From: JAFMKE01 sp037624485 | GTDB lineage: Bacteria > Bacteroidota > Bacteroidia > Chitinophagales > UBA8649 | Direction: 5' to 3' | DNA length: 64,000 nt | Assembly: GCA_037624485.1 (NCBI GenBank) | Contig: JASJJC010000023.1 | Span: forward strand, 1 to 64,000 | Shown: piece after piece, positions 17,580 to 25,418 of the stretch | Numbering within the stretch: the first letter of the stretch is position 1 | Layout: each line of letters begins with the position of its first letter | Position numbers and translations under genes: made by a program | The notes under the pieces: generated by a model | What the model saw: the letters and a program-made list of their open reading frames with translations, nothing else | Told to the model about the DNA's origin: nothing | Database searches by the model: none

Positions 17580-18797
17580 TTATTGCATTATTTGCTTATC
17601 CATAAAGTCGGCAAGCTTTAAATGTCTTATCATTAACATGGCTACCAAAGGAAGAATGGAGTAATGATATTCTTGAGGGTTTAGAAACCAAGCCAAAAAA
17701 ATGAACCCACATAAGCCCGCAATAAGCTTAAAGTATATTTGCCATTTATTGTTTTTAACAAAAAATAGCGCAATAATATTCACAGGGAAGGCCCAAAATA
17801 TGTTCAAATTAGCATGCGCTGGTAAATGGTCGGTTCCAATCCACATGAACAAAAAAAGACAACCCATCAAACCACTAACAAACAAGAATAATCGATCCAG
17901 AAAAAACCAATGGACTGATTTTTTCCAATTCCTATAACTTAAAGCTGCGACGATGATAAACATCAAACTAAATAGCATAATTGGAGACTTCCATGAAAAA
18001 CTAGATGCGCCTATCGTTCTATCCGGCATATCTAAGAGCATATATTCCTCTTTTACCAGACCTTCTGCATAGCTGAACTGTTCTTTCAAATGATAAGGAA
18101 GAAACATAAACTCATAGTTACTCGCCTTCCTGCTCGAAGGTAGACCCAGCATAACATCCATGCCCAAATCTAACCAAGGGCTATGGACAATATATGGGTC
18201 TATCAAATCAATAAAGCTTTGATCGGTCAGTTCATAAATGGCTGCCCCTTGCTCGCCAAATACTGGCCCAACAGCACTTTCTATCATGTCCCTTACTCGC
18301 GAAGAACAATTGTCAAAGAAAAAATCATATTGATAGGCTCTGTTTTCAGGTTCATAATTAACAAACAAGGCATTAGTTAGTTGCTGTTTTTGACTGGGGT
18401 CTAAGTTCAATACTTGTGCATAAACCCACCTTTCCTGTTCTTCATAACTGCGCATGAAACTTTGAAAACTCTGCGTACCCAACCAATACTCTAATTTGCC
18501 TCGTGCAAACTTGACACCAAATTCTGTTTGATCTCTCCAAGAACTACCGCCAAATGAGAACATGCCATAATTGAAAATGATATCAAGATTATTCAAGTCA
18601 TCTTTCACTCGAATACCTGTATGACCGAAGGTGTTATACAAGTCATCACCTTTTGAACAAGTAAGAATACTTATTTCCGCTTGATCAGAAAGAACGACCT
18701 GAGCCGTCCCTTGCCGCAAACAAAGAAAAATAGAGAGCACAAGCAAGCAGATGCTATAACTGCTTTTTGAAATCGAAAACATCTTGGATGGAAACAT
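17580..18797 (-). CDS. DUF4105 (Lnb N-terminal domain-like) membrane protein
   Basis: 405 residues. After an N-terminal hydrophobic segment (signal or anchor, about 12-32) comes the DUF4105 domain (about 35-220), with the motifs TCSKGDDLYNTFGHTGIRV, NYGMFSF and YDFFFDNCSSRVRD (conserved Cys and His). The C-terminal half has four or five membrane helices (about 270-400). DUF4105 is a periplasmic domain with a papain/NlpC-like residue pattern found in lacto-N-biosidase Lnb; its reaction in Bacteroidota is not established. The annotated start overlaps the Nudix gene by 44 nt. A second ATG at 18782 (MFSISKSS) would shorten the overlap and is equally likely. Confidence 0.8.
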   Translation of the reverse strand: MFPSKMFSISKSSYSICLLVLSIFLCLRQGTAQVVLSDQAEISILTCSKGDDLYNTFGHTGIRVKDDLNNLDIIFNYGMFSFGGSSWRDQTEFGVKFARGKLEYWLGTQSFQSFMRSYEEQERWVYAQVLNLDPSQKQQLTNALFVNYEPENRAYQYDFFFDNCSSRVRDMIESAVGPVFGEQGAAIYELTDQSFIDLIDPYIVHSPWLDLGMDVMLGLPSSRKASNYEFMFLPYHLKEQFSYAEGLVKEEYMLLDMPDRTIGASSFSWKSPIMLFSLMFIIVAALSYRNWKKSVHWFFLDRLFLFVSGLMGCLFLFMWIGTDHLPAHANLNIFWAFPVNIIALFFVKNNKWQIYFKLIAGLCGFIFLAWFLNPQEYHYSILPLVAMLMIRHLKLADFMDKQIMQ

Positions 18798-19386
18798 AAC
18801 TATTCTTTAAATATTCTTTCACTTCTTTTTTAGCGCACCATTCTACTTTTTCAATGTCTTCCTTGGTTTCAGGTACGAGTGCGCTCGTGTCATCTCCATT
18901 CATTAGGAACCAATGCGTCTCCTTGAGCACCCATTTATCTTTTAACTTATAGGTGTGATAAGTTTTACCAAGCTTTCGCTGAATAGCAAGTACTTTAACG
19001 CCTGTTTCTTCTTCAATTTCTCGAACAGCGCCATCTTTTATGCTTTCGCCTTTTTCAATTTTCCCTTTGGGTAAGTCCCACTTTTTCTTGCGAAACATCA
19101 TAAGCACTTTGCCCGCACTATTGGTAACTAAACCTCCACCCGCGACTATAATCTTAAAACTTTTTAAAAAGTTTTCTTGTAACCAATCTAAGTCATCAGT
19201 AAGGATAATTAAATTCTCAGAAATACTTCCTATTTCGATTGCCGTAATAAGTTTCTGTAGATTAGAAAGTTTATTAATATTGTATATGGTGATATTCTCA
19301 GTACGCTTTGGTAGTTTGAAGCCTTGTTTGTGTTGGGCTAAAATTATCACTATGTTGTTGATGAAAATTTTATAGCTTTGTTTCAT
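18754..19386 (-). CDS. Nudix hydrolase
   Basis: 210 residues. The Nudix box G-x5-E-x7-REUxEExGU is complete (GKIEKGESIKDGAVREIEEETGV, roughly residues 117-139). An N-terminal region of about 80 residues precedes it and is not a domain I recognise. Nudix enzymes hydrolyse nucleoside diphosphate-linked compounds; the substrate cannot be read from sequence. The start codon overlaps the start codon of divergent pyrE (shared CATG at 19384-19387), so promoters for both genes lie within each other's coding sequence. Its 3' end overlaps the DUF4105 gene, suggesting cotranscription and translational coupling. Confidence 0.88.
   Translation of the reverse strand: MKQSYKIFINNIVIILAQHKQGFKLPKRTENITIYNINKLSNLQKLITAIEIGSISENLIILTDDLDWLQENFLKSFKIIVAGGGLVTNSAGKVLMMFRKKKWDLPKGKIEKGESIKDGAVREIEEETGVKVLAIQRKLGKTYHTYKLKDKWVLKETHWFLMNGDDTSALVPETKEDIEKVEWCAKKEVKEYLKNSYVSIQDVFDFKKQL
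19373..19380 (+). promoter_or_regulatory. -7 element (TAGCTTTG) exactly 4 nt before pyrE ATG
   Basis: Exact TAnnTTTG match inside the first codons of the divergent Nudix gene. The short gap puts the predicted transcription start at or next to the A of the ATG, so the pyrE mRNA may be leaderless. Confidence 0.55.
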
Positions 19387-20011
19387 GGTTTATAGTAAAG
19401 ATACTGCCCTCAAAGTTGCCGAATATTTATTAGAAATAAAAGCTATTAAGCTTAATCCTCAAGAAATGTATACTTGGGCTAGTGGTATGAAGTCACCTAT
19501 TTACTGTGATAATCGAATCAGCCTTGCTTATCCGGAAGTTAGAAGCTACATCAGGGACGGCTTTGTATCGATATATAAGGATATGTTTAGCGATGTAAAT
19601 CTTATTGCTGGTGTCGCTACGGCAGGTATTGCGCATGGGGCATTGTTAGCTGAAGCTCTCGATTTACCATTCTGTTATGTGCGATCCAAAGCAAAGACGC
19701 ACGGAACCCAGAGTTTAATCGAAGGTAGATTAAATCCAGGGGATAAAGTTTTAGTGGTTGAAGACCTATTTTCAACAGGAGGAAGTGCAGTAAAAGCAAT
19801 AAAGGCCTTGAAAGAAGAGGGTGCTGTAATAGAGGGTGCATTAGCTATATTCAATTATGGATTTTCAAAAGTTGATAATGCATTTGCAGAAATTAAGACA
19901 CCATTCTACACCTTGTCTAATTTTGAAAGTTTGTTATACTTGATAGAGAAATCAAAGCAATATGAAGGTAAAGATCTACTTGCCATGAAAGCATGGTACA
20001 GTAATCATTAG
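19385..20011 (+). CDS. pyrE: Orotate phosphoribosyltransferase
   Basis: 208 residues, normal length. PyrE condenses orotate with PRPP to form OMP in de novo pyrimidine synthesis. Motifs include the substrate region TWASGMKSPIYCDNR, the Lys-rich loop YVRSKAKTHGT and the PRPP-binding loop VLVVEDLFSTGGS. The start at 19385 agrees with the usual N-terminus ahead of the KLNPQ segment. Divergent from a Nudix gene with overlapping start codons. The 3' end is 5 nt from the convergent glycosyltransferase stop, leaving no room for a terminator. Confidence 0.95.
   Translation: MVYSKDTALKVAEYLLEIKAIKLNPQEMYTWASGMKSPIYCDNRISLAYPEVRSYIRDGFVSIYKDMFSDVNLIAGVATAGIAHGALLAEALDLPFCYVRSKAKTHGTQSLIEGRLNPGDKVLVVEDLFSTGGSAVKAIKALKEEGAVIEGALAIFNYGFSKVDNAFAEIKTPFYTLSNFESLLYLIEKSKQYEGKDLLAMKAWYSNH
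19396..19403 (-). promoter_or_regulatory. -7-like element (TATCTTTA) for the Nudix gene, inside pyrE
   Basis: One mismatch to TAnnTTTG, on the minus strand, 9 nt before the Nudix ATG. It interlocks with the pyrE element at 19373-19380. Confidence 0.4.
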
Positions 20012-20016
20012 AAGTG

Positions 20017-21015
20017 CTAAATTGATTGAAAGTATCTCTTGCCTTGTAAAAAGTATTTAACTAGGATACTAAAGGAAGAAATTGTGGGAATATTTCTTTT
20101 GGGACCTCTATTTTTCCAATAGCTAAATTGATGGCGATAGAAAGAAAAATGTGCGTTTAGGATAGCGAAAAAATGCTTAAACTGTCCTTTCAGGATAAAT
20201 TGTAAACCAGCAAGCCCATCTAGCAATAATCGACAAAATATAATGCAATAGGCGATGAAAAAAGGGCGATTTTTAAGGATCATTAATAGACTATTGCGGA
20301 AGTTGTAATAGGTCTTCTTTGGGTTGCCTGCTTGAAGCGTACCTCCACCTACATGATAAACGCATGCTAGGGGTTCAACCCACACATCGTAACCTTCATT
20401 TTGCATTCTCCAACATAAATCAATTTCTTCCATATGGGCGAAAAATAATTCGTCGAGCCCACCTAGTTTCTTGTATAATTCTGTTCTTACGAGCATACAA
20501 GCTCCGCTGGCCCAAAAAACTTTTTTAGCATCATCATATTGTTTATTATCTGCTTCTAAAGTATCAAAAATTCTTCCTCGACAAAACGGGTAGCCTAGAG
20601 CATCGATCATCCCACCTGAAGCTCCTGCATATTCAAAGTGAGTGGGTTGATCATAACTTAATATTTTTGGTTGACAAGCTGCAATGTTACGATCACTTTC
20701 CATCAATCGAACCATCGGTTCTAACCAATTTTCACCGGGCTTCACATCACTGTTCAATAAGACAATATAAGGATGATCTAATTGTTTTATAGATTGGTTA
20801 TATCCTCCAGTAAATCCTAAATTCTCTTCAAAACAAATTCGCTGGATTGACGGATAAAAATTTTGTAAAAAATCTATCGATTGATCTGTTGAGGCATTAT
20901 CGACAACAATTATCTCTGCGAGTTCAGTTGATGTATTAGCTACAACGCTGGGTAAGAATTTTTCTAACCAATCCTTTCCATTCCAATTTAATATGACCAC
21001 GGCAACTTTCTTCAT
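20017..21015 (-). CDS. Family 2 glycosyltransferase
   Basis: 332 residues. A GT-A fold is shown by VVILNWNGKDWLEKFLPSV at the N-terminus, IIVVDNASTDQS (nucleotide-sugar site), ENLGFTGGYN and LLNSDVKP (the D-x-D equivalent). The segments WASGACMLVRTELYKKLGG and HMEEIDLCWRMQNEGY are typical of rhamnosyltransferase-like family 2 enzymes. The C-terminal 90 residues contain hydrophobic stretches suggesting membrane association. It overlaps the upstream acyltransferase gene by 4 nt and is third in an operon GWxTD protein, acyltransferase, glycosyltransferase, so a role in building LPS or another envelope glycolipid is likely. Confidence 0.88.
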   Translation of the reverse strand: MKKVAVVILNWNGKDWLEKFLPSVVANTSTELAEIIVVDNASTDQSIDFLQNFYPSIQRICFEENLGFTGGYNQSIKQLDHPYIVLLNSDVKPGENWLEPMVRLMESDRNIAACQPKILSYDQPTHFEYAGASGGMIDALGYPFCRGRIFDTLEADNKQYDDAKKVFWASGACMLVRTELYKKLGGLDELFFAHMEEIDLCWRMQNEGYDVWVEPLACVYHVGGGTLQAGNPKKTYYNFRNSLLMILKNRPFFIAYCIIFCRLLLDGLAGLQFILKGQFKHFFAILNAHFSFYRHQFSYWKNRGPKRNIPTISSFSILVKYFLQGKRYFQSI

Positions 21016-21887
21016 AAGTGAGTTTTTTTGCTTTCATCAAAATCGTGTTTCCATCGGTTGTGACTCCACAACCAACTTCCCGGATTAGAAGTGATCTGTT
21101 GCTCTAATCGAGTAGCAAATCGTTGGGTGATTTCATTAATACTTAATGTCGCAGGATTTGAGGCAAGCGAGTCAATGTTTATGGTGTAGTATCCGGCAGA
21201 AGTGCGCTGTATGTCAATAAATACCACGGGATGCTCATGCCGCTGGGCTTGCACTGCTGCACCAGCTAAAAACAAGGTCTTACGACCAAAGAAATCCACC
21301 CATTCTCCTCCTCCTTTTTTAGAAGGGCTTTGGTCTGCAATAAAAGTATTAGCCACGCATAATTGGTTATCGGCGTAAAAGGAATTCGTCTCTTTAGTTG
21401 ACATCATGATTACTCCAGTTCTACTTCTATTATTCATGATCCAATCATTAATCACCTTATTTTTAAGTGGTTGATAGATTGCTGCAATCTGATGTTTGAT
21501 TTGCGATGGGCAGGAAAGGGGAGTCCATTCCCAATTATTGAAGTGTCCAAACATCATGATTGTGCTTTGCCCTTTTTTAGCATACACATCCAACACTTCA
21601 GGATTAAGCACCCGCATCCTTCGTGCTGCTTCTTTTTCTGAGATCGTAAAGGATTTTACACTTTCAGTAATTAAGAAAAATAGATTTTCATAAAATTCAC
21701 TTAAAACCTTTTGGTAGAATATTTGCTCCTTATTGGGAAAAGCAATTTGTAAATTTTTTAAAACTACATCCTTTCGATAATTCAAAATATACTTTAGAAT
21801 AAACTTTACAGGATATAGTAGTGTCCGAATTGCCCATAGCGGCAATAAACTGAGTGGATAGATAATTAGTTTTAGGAGATATATCAA
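21012..21887 (-). CDS. LpxL/HtrB-type lysophospholipid (lipid A) acyltransferase
   Basis: 291 residues. The hydrophobic N-terminus (1-30) anchors it to the inner membrane. The catalytic H-x4-[DE] motif is HFNNWE near residue 115, followed by the YQPLKN and R-x-G (NRSRTGV) regions typical of LPLAT/LpxL enzymes and a DQSP segment. Such proteins add secondary acyl chains to lipid A or ornithine-type lipids. The reading frame begins with TTG and no in-frame ATG exists near the N-terminus. It lies 3 nt from the GWxTD gene and overlaps the glycosyltransferase by 4 nt. Confidence 0.85.
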   Translation of the reverse strand: MIYLLKLIIYPLSLLPLWAIRTLLYPVKFILKYILNYRKDVVLKNLQIAFPNKEQIFYQKVLSEFYENLFFLITESVKSFTISEKEAARRMRVLNPEVLDVYAKKGQSTIMMFGHFNNWEWTPLSCPSQIKHQIAAIYQPLKNKVINDWIMNNRSRTGVIMMSTKETNSFYADNQLCVANTFIADQSPSKKGGGEWVDFFGRKTLFLAGAAVQAQRHEHPVVFIDIQRTSAGYYTINIDSLASNPATLSINEITQRFATRLEQQITSNPGSWLWSHNRWKHDFDESKKTHL

Positions 21888-21890
21888 ACC

Positions 21891-23276
21891 TTAAAAATTG
21901 TTGGATTTTAAAATTTGTGACCATTCACGATTAAACATTTCATTATTTAGGTTAGAATGAACCAATTGAAACTCATCATCAAATATATTATTTTCAATAA
22001 ATAAGAACTCAATATTTCCTTGCCCTTCAAGAATCTCATATCTCCATATTTCAATAGCTCCATATGTGCTGGTATTCCGTTCTATTCGTTCATAGGGTTT
22101 ACCATGCTTTAAGTAAATATAGCCTCGAGATGTCTCGTGACCTTCAATTAATGAATTTCCGAATTCTAAATCTACAAACTGTAGTTTTTTGGCGTACTCT
22201 TTCCATCTTTCTTCTGGATTTTTTGAGTCTCTCTTAATCCAGAAACTAAAAAAATAATTATGCATCAAGTAAAGCTGTTGCCCATTAATTGCTCCGTCTA
22301 TAGCTGCTTTTTCAAATCCTTCAGCAATTGGTTTTAATGCATTAATGTGATGAGTGATATTTCTTAAATCATACTTTTCGGCAAAGTTATTTTTGATAAC
22401 ATCTAACTCGTAGTAGTCAACATTATCCAACTTCGATTCTTCGGTATTATTTAGTCGCTGAAAGTACATTCGTTTTCGATCAATCAGTGCGTTGTCTTCA
22501 TTTCTTAACTCTGCATACACATAATAATTTCCAGATGGCAATGCACTGATATCAAATTCGCTATATAGGGCATCAAAATTTTGCGTATTCAATTTCTTAA
22601 AGTTTGAATATTTTTCAATAACTACATTATTCTCATCACTTATAAAGTATTTTATTAAGCACCTTTTTGCCGAATCTCGTTGATAGGCCTCAACATAAAA
22701 CCCCAATTTAGTCATCTCTGTTGGGTAATAGTTGATAAACTTCGGAATGAAAATATGTCCTGCTTTATAAAAGAGACCACCTTCTTCTCCTTCTTTTTTA
22801 GCTGATATTAATGCAATATCAGAAAGTAATCTATTTTTTTGGGGTAATTGGTTGAGGGAAATTCTATCGGTAAAATAGGCTGTTGAGTCGTGGAGGTCTA
22901 AAACTTGAATTTGTAATTCAAGACTATCTTCTGACATTTTAAGATTAAGTACATCACTTAAATTGTTCAAGCTTTTAGGATTATCTGAATAGATTGGAGA
23001 TTGAACAACATATGAATGCTTAAAGACTGTTTCTTGTTTTGCGTTAATAAAATCCAATACCAGTAGCACTTCAGCTTGGAATTTATCGGGTGAAACTTCA
23101 GTGTATTTAGGTATATTTCCTGGAATCAAATAGGCAAACTCTACATAATTTTCCTGACTCGTTGGTTCTAGATATCGTTTTACCGTAAAGTAAAAATCCA
23201 AGGGTTTTGCTTCTGCGGTTGCAAAGGATAATAAAATAAGAAAAAATAAAAACAGCCTTTTTTTGTAATGAATCAT
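21891..23276 (-). CDS. GWxTD domain-containing secreted protein
   Basis: 461 residues. A signal peptide (1-23, ending ATAEA) precedes a long beta-rich region. The C-terminal 110 residues match the GWxTD domain of Bacteroidota: RWKEYAKKLQFVDLEF, then SRGYIYLKHGKP and AIEIWRYE. The function of this domain is not known to me beyond envelope localisation. First gene of an operon with an acyltransferase and a glycosyltransferase. It is divergent from the WbqC gene, and the two -7 elements form one inverted repeat (23296-23311). Confidence 0.82.
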   Translation of the reverse strand: MIHYKKRLFLFFLILLSFATAEAKPLDFYFTVKRYLEPTSQENYVEFAYLIPGNIPKYTEVSPDKFQAEVLLVLDFINAKQETVFKHSYVVQSPIYSDNPKSLNNLSDVLNLKMSEDSLELQIQVLDLHDSTAYFTDRISLNQLPQKNRLLSDIALISAKKEGEEGGLFYKAGHIFIPKFINYYPTEMTKLGFYVEAYQRDSAKRCLIKYFISDENNVVIEKYSNFKKLNTQNFDALYSEFDISALPSGNYYVYAELRNEDNALIDRKRMYFQRLNNTEESKLDNVDYYELDVIKNNFAEKYDLRNITHHINALKPIAEGFEKAAIDGAINGQQLYLMHNYFFSFWIKRDSKNPEERWKEYAKKLQFVDLEFGNSLIEGHETSRGYIYLKHGKPYERIERNTSTYGAIEIWRYEILEGQGNIEFLFIENNIFDDEFQLVHSNLNNEMFNREWSQILKSNNF

Positions 23277-23295
23277 TATTCTTGGTTTCTATGAA

Positions 23296-23311
23296 TATCT
23301 TTACGAAGATA
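23296..23311. promoter_or_regulatory. Interlocked divergent -7 elements forming TATCTT-TACG-AAGATA
   Basis: Plus strand 23296-23303 reads TATCTTTA, pointing to the WbqC gene (ATG 23311). Minus strand 23311-23304 reads TATCTTCG, pointing to the GWxTD gene (ATG at 23276). Each is one base off TAnnTTTG. The 6-bp arms are perfect inverted repeats, so both promoters occupy the same DNA. Confidence 0.5.
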
Positions 23312-23937
23312 TGGAGAAAAAACTCTTAATTGAACTCCCTTACCTAGGCAATATTGCATTTTATCAGCTTTTGACACAGTTTAACGAAGTGTATATAGAG
23401 CGACATGAATTTTTTGAAAAAGCCAGTTTCCGCAATCGTTGTGAAATAGCAGGGCCCAACGGGAAATTAGTCCTCTCGGTGCCAGTTGTCGGGGGGAAGG
23501 ATAGGAAGCAGTATTATCGCGAAGCAAAGGTGGCATATGAACATACTTGGCTAAAAGATCATTGGAATAGCTTATGTGCAGGCTACAGACGCTCTCCTTA
23601 TTTTGAGTATTATGAAGACAAGTTTGAAGCTATTTTTTTTAATGAGTATGCGTACTTGTATGATTTAAATTGGGATTTGTTTCAATTAATTGCAGAATTA
23701 TTGAAGCTAAATTGTCAATTCCACTTTACTGAAAAGTATGAGAAAATTTCAGGTGAAGGATTTAACGATTGTCGTTCGAGGTTTCTTCCTAGAAGGAAGG
23801 AGGAGATAGGCTTGAGATATTTTCAAGTATTTGAAGATCGAACGGGATACCTTTCAAATTTGAGTATTGTTGATTTATTGTTTAATGAAGGTCCAAATTC
23901 ATTAAATGTTTTAAAAAGTGTGACTAATGAAAAATAA
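23311..23937 (+). CDS. WbqC-like family protein
   Basis: 208 residues, full family length. Recognised by the N-terminal IELPYLGNIAFYQLL and RNRCEIAGPNGKLVLSVPV, then WLKDHWNSLCAGYRRSPYFEYYEDKFEAIF. WbqC proteins occur with O-antigen genes, but a biochemical activity has not been firmly established to my knowledge. The ATG is 7 nt after a TATCTTTA element, so its leader would be almost absent. Its 3' end overlaps the pseudouridine synthase gene by 11 nt, implying coupled translation. Confidence 0.85.
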   Translation: MEKKLLIELPYLGNIAFYQLLTQFNEVYIERHEFFEKASFRNRCEIAGPNGKLVLSVPVVGGKDRKQYYREAKVAYEHTWLKDHWNSLCAGYRRSPYFEYYEDKFEAIFFNEYAYLYDLNWDLFQLIAELLKLNCQFHFTEKYEKISGEGFNDCRSRFLPRRKEEIGLRYFQVFEDRTGYLSNLSIVDLLFNEGPNSLNVLKSVTNEK

Positions 23938-24724
23938 TAAAAAATCAAGAAAGCCAAAGTCTGATAAGGAACAAGAGCACGAAATTCCTCAAGAAATTCG
24001 CTTAAATAAATACTTGGCTCATGCGGGTGTTGCATCAAGGAGAAAAGCTGATGAGTTTATAGGTCAAGGCTTGATTAAAGTAAATGGCAAGTTAGTCAAA
24101 GAAGTAGGGTGTAAGGTTAAGCTTGGTGATGTTGTAGAATATGCTGGTAAGGTTGTTCGTCCAGAAAAAAAGGTCTATGTCTTGCTCAATAAACCGAAAG
24201 GTTATATAACGACTACGGATGATGAGCGCGACAGAAAAACGGTAATGGATTTAGTGAAAAATGTTTCTACTAAATTGAAGTTACCTTATGAAGTTCGATT
24301 ATACCCTGTGGGTAGATTGGATAGGAATACATCGGGTGTGTTACTATTGACCAATGATGGAGACTTGTCCTTAAAATTGACGCATCCTTCACATAGTATG
24401 GCAAAGATTTATAAAGCCACTTTAAATAAGCCTTTAAGTCAGGAGCATTTTGATTTACTATTGCAAGGAACAGAGTTGGAAGATGGAATGGCAAGGATTG
24501 ACGAACTTGCATACGTGGATACGAAGGATGGGACGGTTTTAGGTATTGAAATACATATGGGTAAAAATCGAATTGTTCGCAGATTATTTGAACACTATGG
24601 TTATGTCGTGGAGAAATTAGATCGAATGATTTTTGCAGGCTTAACAAAAAAGGATTTGCCAAGAGGTCACTGGAGAATACTTAGAGATAAGGAAATTTTG
24701 CAGTTGAGACACTTTAAAAATTAA
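23927..24724 (+). CDS. rRNA pseudouridine synthase of the RsuA/RluB family
   Basis: 265 residues. A basic N-terminal tail (KNNKKSRKPKSDKEQ) precedes an S4 RNA-binding domain (LNKYLAHAGVASRRKADEFI...KVNGKLV). The catalytic domain contains LLNKPKGYITT and the catalytic Asp in YPVGRLDRNTSGVLLLTNDGDL, then KIYKATL and KNRIVRRLFEHYGY. The enzyme isomerises a uridine in 23S or 16S rRNA. The length and S4 domain favour RluB over RsuA, but the target base cannot be read from sequence. Confidence 0.92.
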   Translation: MKNNKKSRKPKSDKEQEHEIPQEIRLNKYLAHAGVASRRKADEFIGQGLIKVNGKLVKEVGCKVKLGDVVEYAGKVVRPEKKVYVLLNKPKGYITTTDDERDRKTVMDLVKNVSTKLKLPYEVRLYPVGRLDRNTSGVLLLTNDGDLSLKLTHPSHSMAKIYKATLNKPLSQEHFDLLLQGTELEDGMARIDELAYVDTKDGTVLGIEIHMGKNRIVRRLFEHYGYVVEKLDRMIFAGLTKKDLPRGHWRILRDKEILQLRHFKN

Positions 24725-24801
24725 TACATCATTTTATTTAACAAGTTTTGTATTTAGTCTATGCCCTTTGCAGCAGTTCAAGACTTATTTTTACCAGAGT
24801 A

Positions 24802-25383
24802 ATGAAGAAAGTATTTTTCATCTTTTTGTTTTTGATCACATTTGCCTCAGCACAGCATGGTGTAGTTAACTTGACAGGAAAAGTTGTTAATGGATCTACG
24901 CCAATATACAATGTTAGCGTGGTAGATATTTCTTCCTATAAAGGTGCTGTTACAGATGTCTATGGCGCTTTCAAATTGACTGCTACTGCTGGTGATACTA
25001 TTAAATTTTCAAGTATCGGTTACAAGTCTGTGAGCTATCAAGTGCCAGATACTTTATCTAAAGACTATTTTCGAATATTGGTTAATATGGTAGCGGACAC
25101 CATTTTATTAAAGGAGGCAATGGTTGTCCCGTGGCCTCAGAATACGACTATGTTAAAACAGGCGATGTTGAATCAACGAGCAGAAAAACAAAAGATATCT
25201 CCATATGCTGGATTTATAGAGATAGAGGGTGACCCTATAGAGCCTGAGCCTAAACCTTTTGCTAACCCGATATCTTTTATTTTTTCTAAACTAAATAAGA
25301 AATCTCGGCAAGCAAAGAAAATGAGAAAGTATAAGGAAATTTTGAAGGAAGATGATGTTTATATTCCTGAAACGATTTATTGA
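24802..25383 (+). CDS. Secreted protein with carboxypeptidase-like regulatory (CarboxypepD_reg) domain
   Basis: 193 residues from the ATG at 24802, which begins a good signal peptide (MKKVFFIFLFLITFASA). The frame can be read further upstream from a TTG, but that part is not signal-like. Residues about 20-100 form the beta-sandwich domain known from TonB receptors (NLTGKVVNGSTPIYNVSVVDISSYKGAVTDVYGAFKL...IKFSSIGYKSV). The C-terminal half is Lys-rich and unrecognised. Probably a periplasmic or outer-membrane-associated accessory protein; the partner is unknown. A TATTTTTA element at 24786-24793 may be a promoter. Confidence 0.75.
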   Translation: MKKVFFIFLFLITFASAQHGVVNLTGKVVNGSTPIYNVSVVDISSYKGAVTDVYGAFKLTATAGDTIKFSSIGYKSVSYQVPDTLSKDYFRILVNMVADTILLKEAMVVPWPQNTTMLKQAMLNQRAEKQKISPYAGFIEIEGDPIEPEPKPFANPISFIFSKLNKKSRQAKKMRKYKEILKEDDVYIPETIY

Positions 25384-25418
25384 GTCTATGAATGCTAAGT
25401 GGACTATATTATCTGTAT

